From assembly GCA_017448245.1 (NCBI GenBank), contig JAFSLV010000003.1:1-35721 (forward strand): a DNA stretch of 35,721 bases, given 5' to 3'. The position numbers and the translations under genes are program-made. The notes below the pieces were generated by a model. It saw only the letters and a list, made by a program, of their open reading frames with translations. It was not told the DNA's origin and ran no database searches. Positions 1-7,577 of this stretch are shown piece after piece. Position 1 is the stretch's first letter. The number at the start of each line of letters is the position of its first letter. The stretch is from Lachnospiraceae bacterium. Its GTDB lineage: Bacteria; Bacillota; Clostridia; Lachnospirales; Lachnospiraceae.

Positions 1-1
1 A

Positions 2-100
2 CGAAGCCGGAACAAGAGCGGAATGCTGCATGTCAGGGGCGCGAGAGGTATAACACTGATTCTTGATAATACAAGCGTCGCAGACTGGATTCAAAGATAA
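2..100 (+). CDS. C-terminal end of an unidentified protein (partial at the window edge)
   Basis: An open frame enters from the left edge and ends at a TAA at 98-100, giving 32 residues that finish with LDNTSVADWIQR. The stop sits directly on the first base of a 10-bp hairpin at 100-126, which is what the end of a real gene looks like. I do not recognise the family from so short a piece. It lies beside mobile-element remnants, so it may belong to the same element, but that is inference. Confidence 0.45.
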   Translation, partial: RSRNKSGMLHVRGARGITLILDNTSVADWIQR

Positions 101-126
101 AGTCCGAGGTGCTTTTCCTCGGACTT
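100..126 (+). terminator. Hairpin at the end of the left-edge gene
   Basis: AAGTCCGAGG (100-109) pairs perfectly with CCTCGGACTT (117-126) around a 7-base loop. The following bases (TGTCTTC) are only moderately T-rich, so this is an imperfect intrinsic terminator. Its position right at a stop codon supports the call. Confidence 0.55.
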
Positions 127-140
127 TGTCTTCAGTCTGA

Positions 141-167
141 CTTGATATCGAAAAAATCGATATCAAG
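141..167. repeat. Perfect 11-bp inverted repeat upstream of the ORF6N gene
   Basis: CTTGATATCGA (141-151) and TCGATATCAAG (157-167) are exact reverse complements around an A5 loop. A nearly identical hairpin lies inside the downstream gene at 457-487. Translated in the frame of that gene, this stretch gives LISKKSIS followed by MGREQLYPL. That resembles LMSKKSTS followed by GGRRKLPFA in the real gene, so it may be a decayed piece of a second ORF6N copy rather than a dedicated operator. Confidence 0.6.
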
Positions 168-207
168 ATCAAAAATGGGTAGAGAGCAACTGTATCCTCT
201 GGTAAAA

Positions 208-218
208 TATAATATAAT
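208..218 (+). promoter_or_regulatory. Likely -10 region for the ORF6N gene
   Basis: Two overlapping TATAAT hexamers (208-213 and 213-218) lie 30-40 bases before the ATG at 247. No good -35 element is visible at the right spacing. The position argues that translation starts at 247 rather than at the open-frame start at 109, which would lie upstream of this promoter. Confidence 0.45.
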
Positions 219-246
219 CGACCGGCGTGATGGGAAGATTGAGAGG

Positions 247-1230
247 ATGTTAGCAGTGAAAAACGAAATAATGATAGCCGATGAGCAGTTACTAAGAGAA
301 AAGATATATGTTATTCGTGGTCAACAGGTTATGTTGGATTTTGAACTGGCAGAAATCTATGGTTATACAACAACCAGATTCAATGAGCAGGTTAAGAACA
401 ACGCTACGAAATTTGATTCAGATTTTATGTTCCAATTAACCAAGGAGGAGTTTGATAACTTGATGTCGAAAAAATCGACATCAAGTTGGGGAGGTAGAAG
501 AAAGCTTCCCTTTGCATTTACTGAGCAGGGTTTATATATGCTTATGACTGTTTTGAGGGGAGAATTAGCCACAAAGCAGAGCAAAACACTTGTGAGACTA
601 TTCAAAGGTATGAAAGATTACTTAGTCGAGAATAGGCCTTTGCTTGCGCAAAGAGACTATACCTCTTTGGTGGAAAATATAGAAAAGCACGATGCTGATA
701 TCAAGGAAATCAAAGATAACATGGTGACTAAGGCAGACTTGTCTGACTTTATGAAGCTCTTTGATAACAGCGTCAATGCGGAGGAAATCCTAATCCTTGA
801 TGGTCAACCGTTCAAGGCAGATGTTGCTTATCAGAAGATTTATAAGAAGGCCAAGAAAAGCATTGTCGTGATTGATGACTATATCGGTGTAAAAACTCTT
901 CAACACCTTGCAACTGCTAAGAAATCAGTATCTGTAACTATCATAAGTGACAATGCTGGTAGGCAACCTCTTCGTAAATCAGAATATGACGATTTCAAGG
1001 TAGAATATCCAGATAGAGATATTACATTTATAAAAACTGGGAAGAAAGCTCATGACCGTTATATCATTATTGATAATGGTAGCAAGGATATGAAAGTATA
1101 TCTGTGTGGTAGCAGTTCAAAGGATAGTGGTAGCAAAAGAATCACAACGATTATACAGGTGAGCAATATATCGGAGTTTAAGCTAATGATAAAATCCCTA
1201 CTATCCGGTAAACCACTTTTGTTGAAGTAA
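247..1230 (+). CDS. ORF6N-domain protein with PLD-like C-terminal domain
   Basis: The 327-residue product opens with an ORF6N domain (about residues 15-125), a DNA-binding module of phage and mobile-element proteins. Family-typical strings LDFELAEIYGY, SSWGGRRKLPFAFTEQG and a following MLMTVLRGE are all visible. The C-terminal half contains DDYIG and HDRYIIID, which fits an HxK/RxxxxD phospholipase-D-like motif; only one such motif is present, so catalysis would need a dimer. The start at 247 follows a GGGAAG-type ribosome site and sits just after a TATAAT element. The frame is open back to 109, but that would begin inside the upstream terminator hairpin. The gene is much more AT-rich than the rest of the window, a sign of transfer. 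Its in vivo role is not known; such proteins are often called antirepressors or ORF6N regulators. Confidence 0.8.
   Translation: MLAVKNEIMIADEQLLREKIYVIRGQQVMLDFELAEIYGYTTTRFNEQVKNNATKFDSDFMFQLTKEEFDNLMSKKSTSSWGGRRKLPFAFTEQGLYMLMTVLRGELATKQSKTLVRLFKGMKDYLVENRPLLAQRDYTSLVENIEKHDADIKEIKDNMVTKADLSDFMKLFDNSVNAEEILILDGQPFKADVAYQKIYKKAKKSIVVIDDYIGVKTLQHLATAKKSVSVTIISDNAGRQPLRKSEYDDFKVEYPDRDITFIKTGKKAHDRYIIIDNGSKDMKVYLCGSSSKDSGSKRITTIIQVSNISEFKLMIKSLLSGKPLLLK
457..487. repeat. Perfect 13-bp inverted repeat inside the ORF6N gene
   Basis: AACTTGATGTCGA (457-469) pairs with TCGACATCAAGTT (475-487) around an A5 loop. It lies in the codons for NLMSKKSTSS, the family's variable loop before SSWGGRR. It differs from the upstream hairpin at 141-167 at one stem position on each side, and the two changes keep the pairing (G-C in place of A-T). 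Confidence 0.7.
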
Positions 1231-1368
1231 GACTTGTTGGTTAAGAACCAAAACTTGACTATTGAGTGCCAAGGAAAGGAACGAGCAGACGCTATGAACG
1301 AAGCACGAAAACGAGAACAGGCTTTACAACCTCATAGGAAGAAGCCAAGCAGAGATTTAGAAAGATAG
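1231..1368 (+). pseudogene. Reading-frame remnant after the ORF6N stop
   Basis: After the TAA at 1228-1230 the same frame stays open for 45 more codons to a TAG at 1366-1368, encoding a basic tail ending in HRKKPSRDLER. An ATG occurs at 1294, but no ribosome site precedes it. It may be the C-terminal end of an element gene into which the ORF6N cassette was inserted, or chance. No family is recognised. Confidence 0.2.
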
Positions 1369-1373
1369 CGGTT

Positions 1374-1410
1374 ACGCCGAGAGATTTTTGAAATAATCCC
1401 CGGCGTTTTT
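1374..1410 (+). terminator. Probable intrinsic terminator
   Basis: ACGCCG (1374-1379) pairs with CGGCGT (1401-1406). Extra inner pairing of GATT with AATC is possible, and TTTT then CTTT follow. It closes the ORF6N transcription unit. Confidence 0.5.
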
Positions 1411-1435
1411 CTTTGATCATTTTTCATTTTTATGA

Positions 1436-1627
1436 AATCCGACACTAAAATATTTCCTTCTGCCGTGTCCTAACCGTGGAGTTGTTTTTGATCACAGCGG
1501 ACACTCTGCGGACGAAACACTCCGCGCGGAGGTCAGAACGTCGCTGGCGGAACTGTCAGAGGCGCGGTTCGATTTTGAAAAGAAAGTGGGGGAACTCTAT
1601 GGCAACTATCAAGCACATCAGCTCTAA
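1436..1627 (+). pseudogene. MobC-like mobilisation protein, C-terminal remnant
   Basis: A frame open from 1436 to the TAA at 1625-1627 encodes an acidic, helical tail (ADETLRAEV, LAELSEARFDFEKKVGELYG, ending YQAHQL). It overlaps the start of the relaxase fragment by 29 bases. That order and overlap is typical of MobC-type accessory proteins lying just before a relaxase. No start codon or N-terminal DNA-binding part remains, so I read it as a truncated gene. The family call rests on context and tail character rather than a diagnostic motif. Confidence 0.4.
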
Positions 1628-2051
1628 AAATGCAGACTACTCCGCAGCGGAAAAGTATCTGATGTCCGAGCATGACGAGCATACGCAAAAGGCCAAAACC
1701 GACAGTGCAGGCAGGCTCATTCCGCGTGAAGATATCCGGTTCACGACGATTGGATGCCGTGAAGATGATTATGCTCTTGCCTGTATTCGTGCAAACCGTC
1801 AGTACGGAAAAAATAACAAACCGCATGACATCAAATCGCATCACTATATCATCAGTTTTGATCCGCGTGACCGTGACGATCACGGACTGACCGTTGACAA
1901 GGCACAGGAGCAGGACTTCGGGAAAAAGGCAGATGAACCTCACATGAAAAAGTATGTTGCGGGATTGTGTGTGCAGTGTTTGACAGGGAAGAGAAACGGG
2001 TGGTACGATGGGTATGACATAACTAACTACGGTATCACCCATCTAACTTAG
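1599..2051 (+). pseudogene. Truncated relaxase (MobA/VirD2-like), N-terminal part only
   Basis: The first ~100 residues match Firmicutes conjugative-element relaxases: MATIKHISSKNADYSAAEKY, RLIPREDIRFTT, IRANRQYGKN, and SHHYIISFDPRD followed by GLTVDKAQ. These proteins nick DNA at oriT and are normally 400-600 residues. Here, right after the DKAQE position, the sequence leaves the family and ends at residue 150, so the downstream metal-binding HxH motif (HVHIV-type) is absent and the product cannot be an active relaxase. The start is fixed by a strong GTGGGGGA site before the ATG at 1599. The break probably marks a deletion or recombination junction between the element and the chromosome; the next gene begins 34 bases later in chromosomal style. 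Confidence 0.75.
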
Positions 2052-2084
2052 CGCGATTGGGGACGCTTCTTCCGGGAGGAAAGC

Positions 2085-2888
2085 ATGGGAAAACTGCAAG
2101 GTGTCGCGGACACACTGTATATTCCGCTGACGGCAAGAATTCAGGTATCGAAACGGTTTCCGGATTTCTTTTATGACGAGGCGGCGCTGTCTCTGGAAAA
2201 AGATCTTCCGGACGACAGTATTGAAAAGAATTCCGGTGAATATTTTTACATGGCATCCGTGTGCAGATACCATGTGGTCGACGCGATCGTAAAAGAATTT
2301 ACGGAACGGCATGATGCCTGCAACGTGGTGAATCTCGGAGCGGGGCTTGAAACGTCATACTTTCGACTGAAGCCGGAGACGGCGGTCTTTTACGAAATGG
2401 ACTTACCCGAAGTGATCCGCACCAGAAGGGAGGTGCTCGGCGAACAGGAGAAGGATATTTTGATCGAAGGTGATTTGTTTGACCTTGCGTGGTCGACGGG
2501 GATCGACAGATCGCTCCCGACCATCCTGACGGTCTCCGGTGTCTTCCAGTATTTCCGCGAAGAAAAGATATGCGGACTGATCAGTGAATTGAAGGATGCG
2601 TTTCCGCAGGCGGAGCTCGTGTTTGACGCCATGAGTGAAAAAGCAATCACTTATGCGAACAGGTACGTAAGAAAGACCGGCAACAAAAACGCGGAGATGT
2701 ATTTTTATGTGGACGATCCTCTTGCGTTCGGGGAGAAAAACGGTATCCGTCTGATCGCGCAAAAGGCTTTTTTCAAAGATGCCAGAAGCCGCTTGAAAAA
2801 GAGGCTGGCGCTGTTTACGCGCATCGCGATGAAGGTCGTCGATGAGGGAAGCAGGAAGGGCTATATTCTGCACTATTCGCTTCACTGA
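2085..2888 (+). CDS. Class I SAM-dependent methyltransferase, leucine carboxyl methyltransferase (LCM/TcmP) type
   Basis: The product has 267 residues, normal for the family. It carries the glycine-rich SAM loop VVNLGAGLETSYFR (about residues 84-97), an acidic residue at the next strand end (YEMDLPEV), and the post-loop segments TVSGVFQYF and LVFDAMSE expected of LCM-like O-methyltransferases. Such enzymes methylate a carboxyl or hydroxyl group of a small molecule or peptide; the substrate cannot be told from sequence. It is soluble, with no signal peptide. A GGGAGGAAAGC site precedes the ATG. It is the first intact chromosomal gene after the mobile-element scar and has no obvious partner; the next gene has its own promoter. 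Confidence 0.75.
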   Translation: MGKLQGVADTLYIPLTARIQVSKRFPDFFYDEAALSLEKDLPDDSIEKNSGEYFYMASVCRYHVVDAIVKEFTERHDACNVVNLGAGLETSYFRLKPETAVFYEMDLPEVIRTRREVLGEQEKDILIEGDLFDLAWSTGIDRSLPTILTVSGVFQYFREEKICGLISELKDAFPQAELVFDAMSEKAITYANRYVRKTGNKNAEMYFYVDDPLAFGEKNGIRLIAQKAFFKDARSRLKKRLALFTRIAMKVVDEGSRKGYILHYSLH

Positions 2889-2894
2889 AACGGC

Positions 2895-2923
2895 GTGACT
2901 TTTCCTCCGGGATTTTGTATAAT
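2895..2923 (+). promoter_or_regulatory. Promoter of the surface-protein gene
   Basis: TATAAT at 2918-2923 is spaced 17 bases from GTGACT (2895-2900), a 4-of-6 match to TTGACA. It lies 40 bases before the ATG at 2963. Confidence 0.5.
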
Positions 2924-2962
2924 AAGTCGCAGGTAGATGTCTGTCCCGGGGGAGGTAGACCG

Positions 2963-4954
2963 ATGAAGCGTGTATGCGGTGTTTTGCTTTCTTTTGTGCT
3001 GTTCGTAACTGCGGTAACGGCATTATTTCCGATGGAAGTGCAGGCGGGGCCGGTTACGCATCCCAATGCCCCCGCATATGATAATGTTGTCACGGGTGTT
3101 TTTCAGGGAACAGACGGAACGGACTTTATCGGTGAGGCACCGATGGTATCCATATATATCGATGAGGCAAAGATCAATTCCGTCGCCATGCGTGATGCCG
3201 CGGAAGTAGATCCCATCTATCTGCGCAATCCGGATCCGAGAGCAAAAGGACTGACGCACGGAGAAGTCTCCAGTGCAGAACATTTCGATCATCGTTCTTC
3301 CAACTACTACGGATCAAACTTTCTGATCTTTGACCAAAACAGTGCGACACTGGATCCGGCATACAAACTGAAGATCGGGCAGAATAATACGATCAGCGGC
3401 GATCTCATCAGCTACACGTTCAAGGGAGCCGCCGAATACAACGGCCTTCCCGCGGATGTCGTGTTTACCTATTCCAATCTGAATATCGTTTTGCAGAGCA
3501 ATATGTCGGACGATAATTACAAAGAACTGGACCGGTTTTCCATTGGCGGCGGCAACAGTATACAGCTGGCCGCCACCAGAAAGGATTCCAGCGGAAATGT
3601 GTCGTATTCCGAATATGGGAAGGACCAGCGTTACGGCATTTCGGTGGATGTCAATGTCAAGGTGATGCAAAACGGCGCTCTGGTGCCCGGTGATTTCTAT
3701 TTCCGCATGGTGGATATCGATGTGAAGCGCACGGGTACCGATTCCTTCGAAACCCTGTATAATGCATCCGGTTGCAACAATTATTCGGAACGTGTGCAGC
3801 TGCGCAGCGGATTCAAGACCAACGATCCCATCTCCGGAACCGAAAAGTATGCGGTCTATATCCCCGGCGGTAATTCCGACAATGCGAATAAGGATACAGA
3901 CGGTGACCGCCGCGGATATAAAATCGACATTTCCCATGATGACACGAACCATACGTATATGTTTGAGCCGCTTCTTGAAGATACATACAGTCACCCGGTC
4001 AACAATCTCCAGGGGACGTTTTATTCCGGCTTCATGACGGTTGCGGACAACACAAACGGCGGCGTCAACCTGACCTGCTGGGCAGCGGGAGCGGGTAACG
4101 CGCCGATCAATTCCTCGTTGCTTGCCGGATTCCAGGGCAATGAAGGGATCGTTCACAAAGTCATCTCATCCACCGGAGACGGCGGTACCATACAGACCAC
4201 GACTAACAGAAATCTGAACGGCCGGCTGGATGACGGAGGCACGCAGATGCCGCCGGGCTCGGTCAGTGTGCCGAACGGAAAGGAGATTGTCTACACGTTG
4301 ATCCCCGATACCACCCGCTGTACGCCGCAGTCCGTGCTTGTCACCGGCACGGAAAGCGTCGGTGCGTTACAGCCGGTTACGCTGCCGGACGGTACCGCTG
4401 CCTGGACCTATCGTTTTACGGGGGTGACAACGGATCAGACAATCCAAGTCATCTGGGACCATCCGCCCTACAAAGAAACCTATCGCTACTCCAATACGGG
4501 GCTTCCGCAGCAGGTGCTTAGTACCATCCCCTTCCGGAAGATCTGGTATGATGCGGGCGATACGGCGACGGCGCTATCGCCGCGGGCGATGTCCGTTACG
4601 GCCGGAGGTTACGTCTATACCTTTAACGGATGGGTGGAAAGCACACTGACGGTACCGGACGGCGATGTGGAATTTGTCGGCAGCTGGAGTGTCACACCGG
4701 TCAGCGCCGGTGCGGGCAGCGGCAGTCCCGGAGGCGGACCCGTGTCACAGCCGCCCGTGAGTCAGATGCCTGAGCAGCCGGCAATCCCCGTCTCTTTGGA
4801 AGCACCGGCAGATCCCGATGCGGTAAAGGCCGCACAGACGCCTTCGAGTCCTCCGACCGCGGATCCATCTGACCTCACCGTTCCGGCGGTGCTGATGGCG
4901 TTGTCCGCACTCGGGATTGTCTTTCTTACACGCAGGAGAAAGATCCGGCCTTGA
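2963..4954 (+). CDS. Secreted, wall-associated surface protein with degenerate sorting signal
   Basis: The 663-residue product starts with a clear signal peptide (MKRVCGVLLSFVLFV, cleavage near VQAG). A long extracellular region rich in Asn, Asp, Gly and Ser follows. Near residues 510-570 is a segment (YRYSNTGLP, then YTFNGWV and VEFVGSWSV) resembling the small SHIRT or Listeria/Bacteroides-type repeats of surface proteins. After a Pro/Gly/Ser-rich stalk comes PPTAD, a hydrophobic helix (VPAVLMALSALGIVFL) and a basic tail (TRRRK). That is the architecture of a sortase substrate, but the usual LPxTG is replaced, so covalent anchoring is uncertain. The start at 2963 has a GGGGGAGG site; the upstream extension to 2915 would overlap the promoter. 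The ligand or role is unknown. Confidence 0.8.
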   Translation: MKRVCGVLLSFVLFVTAVTALFPMEVQAGPVTHPNAPAYDNVVTGVFQGTDGTDFIGEAPMVSIYIDEAKINSVAMRDAAEVDPIYLRNPDPRAKGLTHGEVSSAEHFDHRSSNYYGSNFLIFDQNSATLDPAYKLKIGQNNTISGDLISYTFKGAAEYNGLPADVVFTYSNLNIVLQSNMSDDNYKELDRFSIGGGNSIQLAATRKDSSGNVSYSEYGKDQRYGISVDVNVKVMQNGALVPGDFYFRMVDIDVKRTGTDSFETLYNASGCNNYSERVQLRSGFKTNDPISGTEKYAVYIPGGNSDNANKDTDGDRRGYKIDISHDDTNHTYMFEPLLEDTYSHPVNNLQGTFYSGFMTVADNTNGGVNLTCWAAGAGNAPINSSLLAGFQGNEGIVHKVISSTGDGGTIQTTTNRNLNGRLDDGGTQMPPGSVSVPNGKEIVYTLIPDTTRCTPQSVLVTGTESVGALQPVTLPDGTAAWTYRFTGVTTDQTIQVIWDHPPYKETYRYSNTGLPQQVLSTIPFRKIWYDAGDTATALSPRAMSVTAGGYVYTFNGWVESTLTVPDGDVEFVGSWSVTPVSAGAGSGSPGGGPVSQPPVSQMPEQPAIPVSLEAPADPDAVKAAQTPSSPPTADPSDLTVPAVLMALSALGIVFLTRRRKIRP

Positions 4955-4960
4955 AGGCCG
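4946..4960. terminator. Short hairpin between convergent genes
   Basis: CGGCCT TGA AGGCCG forms a 6-bp stem with the stop codon of the surface-protein gene in the loop. Read on the minus strand it is followed by GATCTTTCT, so it could end the selenium operon arriving from the right. On the plus strand no T-run follows. The assignment is tentative. Confidence 0.35.
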
Positions 4961-4982
4961 TATGAGTTAAAGAGAACGGTGC

Positions 4983-7565
4983 TCAATAAGCGGTATCGGG
5001 CAGGGGGAGCGTGGTGCGGAAGATATGGTCGCGCGCATAGCAGGCGCCCTGCACAGCGGCGGCCGTGGGGATGGAGGCGATTTCGCCGATGCCCTTGGCG
5101 CCGTAGGCAAACGGGATGGGTGTGTCGCGTTCGACGTAAATGGCATGGATATCGGGGATATCGGTCGCACGCATGAGACCGAGCGTGCCAAGCCTTGCCT
5201 GCGGAACGCAGTCCTTCAAAGGAAAGTCTTCCGTGAGTGCGTATCCGAGAGACATGAGAACGCCGCCCTCGATCTGTCCCTGAATGGCGGTCGGATTGAC
5301 CACCGTTCCGGAATCGTGTGCGGCATACACTTTACTGACCCGTCCCGCATCATCGAGCACGACGACATGCGTTGCGTACGCATAGGCAACATGGCTCTTG
5401 GGATTGGGAACGTCCGCACCTAGACGGTCCGTCGGATCAAAGAATTCCGCGAAAAATTCTTTTCCCTCTAACTGACGCAGATCGCCGTCCGCAAGAGACA
5501 ATTCCTTTATAAGCATGAGACCGGCCATGCGCACGGCTTCACCGGTGATCAGCGTCTGCCTGGAACCGGAGGTTGTGCCGGAATCGGGCGCGACTTCGGA
5601 GGAGCCTGAGCCCATCCGGATCTGCGTGCGCAGCAGATGCGTCGTTTCCGCAAGGATCTGCACCATCACGGTATCGGAGCCCTGTCCGATGTCGGAGGCC
5701 GCCGTATGGATCACGGCGCATCCGTCCTCGATGCGGATTTTTGCCCGTCCCTTGTCGGGGAGTCCGACGCCGACGCCGGCATTTTTCATCGCACAGGCAA
5801 TGCCCGCATGCGACATTTCTTTTTCATATACGTCCTTTACGGCAAGCAGCGTTTCCTTCAACGCCGTGGAAGAGTCGGCGATCTGTCCGTTCGGCAATAC
5901 CTTGCCCGGCTCGATCGCATTGCGGAAGCGGATCTCCCAGGGCGTGATGCCTGCCATCTCCGCGAGGCGGTTTAAGAGCGTCTCCGTTGCAAAATTACTC
6001 TGACAGACACCGAATCCGCGAAACGCGCCGGCCGGCGGATTGTTGGTGTAATAGCTGTAACCGCGGATGTCCGTATTCTGATAACAGTAGGGTCCCACGG
6101 AATGTGTGCACGCACGCTCGAGCACGGGGCCGGAGAGGGAGGCGTAGGCTCCGGTGTCAAAAAAGATATCGCAGTCGAGTCCCGTGAGAATCCCGTTTTC
6201 GTCACATCCCAGAGTAAAGGTGCCGGTCATTGCATGACGTTTGGGATGAAAGCGGATCGATTCTTCCCTGGAAAATTTGATCTTGACGGGGCGGCCGCAT
6301 TTGAGCGCCGCAAGAGCGGCCGTGTGCTGGCAGGAGACGTCCTCTTTTCCTCCGAAGCCTCCGCCGACCAGAAGATTTTCGACAACGACCCGCTCCGGCG
6401 TTTCGTCCCAGCCGAGCATGTGCGCGATTTCTTTTCGTGTATCGTAGACGCCCTGATCGGAGGACAGGACCTTGACACCGTCCTTGTAAGGAAAAGCGAT
6501 CGCGCATTCCGGCTCGAGAAACGCATGCTCCGTAAACGGCGTGGTAAATGTCTCCGTCACCGTGTATTTACTGTTTGCAAGCGCGCTTTTTGCATCGCCT
6601 CTCGTGACATGGCGCGACTGGTTGAGATTGCCGGGCGCATGTGCATGGAGCTGCGGCGCGTCCTGCGCCCTTGCCTCTTCGATGCTGCGTACCGGATCGA
6701 GCACTTCGTAGTCGATACGCACGAGCGCTTTTGCTTTTTCCAGCGTTGCAGGGTCCTCGGCGATGACCAGGCAGATCGCGTCACCCGTCATGCGGGTGAT
6801 GTCTCCTTTGGCGATCATCACATCCCAGTCCTGCTGGATATGTCCGACCTTATTGACAGGCACATCGCGGGCGGTGAGGATATCGACGACGCCGGGCAGT
6901 GCCAGCGCTTCCTTCAGGTCAATGTCCGTCACACGTGCCCTCGGATACGCACTGCGTACGGCGGAGGCATGCAGCATGCCTTCCATGTAGAAATCATCCG
7001 GATAAATGCCGCTTCCCGTCACTTTTTTGCGCACATCGTCACGGAAGACGCTTTCCCCGACACCGAAGATGTCGCTGCGTTCATACGAGGCATCGGGCTG
7101 TGCGCGGCCGTTCAGAATATCGCCGGCCAAAAGAATGCCATCGATGATTTTTTTGTAGCCGGTGCAGCGGCACAGATTGGGACGGATCGCACGCTTGACA
7201 TCCTCTTCCGTGGGGGAAGGATTGTGATCGAGCAGGAGCTTGCCGGACAGAACCATACCGGGCGTGCAAAAGCCGCACTGTACGGCGCCCGTCCTGCCAA
7301 ACGCATACACAAAGGCTTCCCGCTCTCTTTCGTCAAGGCCCTCGACGGTGAGAATTTCGTGATGGTCCGCTTTTTTTGTCGTCAGGAGACAGGCACGCAC
7401 GGACCTGCCGTCCATCAGCACCGTGCAGGTGCCGCAGACGCCTTCGGAACAGCCGTCCTTGACGCTTGTCAGACGCAGATCGTCACGCAGAAAGCGCAGG
7501 AGCGGTTTCTCCTCCTGCGTTTCGTGCCATTGTCCGTTGATGTTGATACGATAGATGTCGTTCAT
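4983..7565 (-). CDS. Selenium-dependent xanthine dehydrogenase-type molybdenum hydroxylase, fused Fe-S and Mo subunits
   Basis: An 860-residue fusion. Residues 1-155 form the small subunit with two [2Fe-2S] sites: C39, C44, C47, C59 (plant type) and C97, C100, C132, C134. The rest is the molybdopterin-binding subunit, with GGGFGGKE (401-408), AFRGFG (514-519) and KGIGE, whose Glu828 matches the catalytic glutamate. The fusion and length fit the selenium-dependent xanthine dehydrogenase family, in which a labile selenium ligand is thought to sit at the Mo site. It would hydroxylate a purine or other N-heterocycle in the cytoplasm. There is no FAD subunit. It is last in the ssnA-ygfK-chemoreceptor operon, 12 bases after the previous stop. 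No ribosome site is visible before the ATG (TTACCTTACATC), so translation may be coupled. The true substrate could differ from xanthine. Confidence 0.88.
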   Translation of the reverse strand: MNDIYRININGQWHETQEEKPLLRFLRDDLRLTSVKDGCSEGVCGTCTVLMDGRSVRACLLTTKKADHHEILTVEGLDEREREAFVYAFGRTGAVQCGFCTPGMVLSGKLLLDHNPSPTEEDVKRAIRPNLCRCTGYKKIIDGILLAGDILNGRAQPDASYERSDIFGVGESVFRDDVRKKVTGSGIYPDDFYMEGMLHASAVRSAYPRARVTDIDLKEALALPGVVDILTARDVPVNKVGHIQQDWDVMIAKGDITRMTGDAICLVIAEDPATLEKAKALVRIDYEVLDPVRSIEEARAQDAPQLHAHAPGNLNQSRHVTRGDAKSALANSKYTVTETFTTPFTEHAFLEPECAIAFPYKDGVKVLSSDQGVYDTRKEIAHMLGWDETPERVVVENLLVGGGFGGKEDVSCQHTAALAALKCGRPVKIKFSREESIRFHPKRHAMTGTFTLGCDENGILTGLDCDIFFDTGAYASLSGPVLERACTHSVGPYCYQNTDIRGYSYYTNNPPAGAFRGFGVCQSNFATETLLNRLAEMAGITPWEIRFRNAIEPGKVLPNGQIADSSTALKETLLAVKDVYEKEMSHAGIACAMKNAGVGVGLPDKGRAKIRIEDGCAVIHTAASDIGQGSDTVMVQILAETTHLLRTQIRMGSGSSEVAPDSGTTSGSRQTLITGEAVRMAGLMLIKELSLADGDLRQLEGKEFFAEFFDPTDRLGADVPNPKSHVAYAYATHVVVLDDAGRVSKVYAAHDSGTVVNPTAIQGQIEGGVLMSLGYALTEDFPLKDCVPQARLGTLGLMRATDIPDIHAIYVERDTPIPFAYGAKGIGEIASIPTAAAVQGACYARDHIFRTTLPLPDTAY

Positions 7566-7577
7566 GATGTAAGGTAA

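Noticed and set aside
109-246. N-terminal extension of the ORF6N protein to an ATG at 109
   Set aside because: That start lies inside the upstream terminator hairpin and before the likely promoter; the residues do not match the family and look like a fossil fragment.
1599-2051. Functional relaxase
   Set aside because: The HxH metal site and the whole C-terminal part are missing.
6102-7577. 491-codon plus-strand open frame opposite the hydroxylase gene
   Set aside because: It is antisense to clearly conserved Fe-S and molybdopterin motifs, has no ribosome site and no recognisable domain; GC-rich codon use leaves such frames open.
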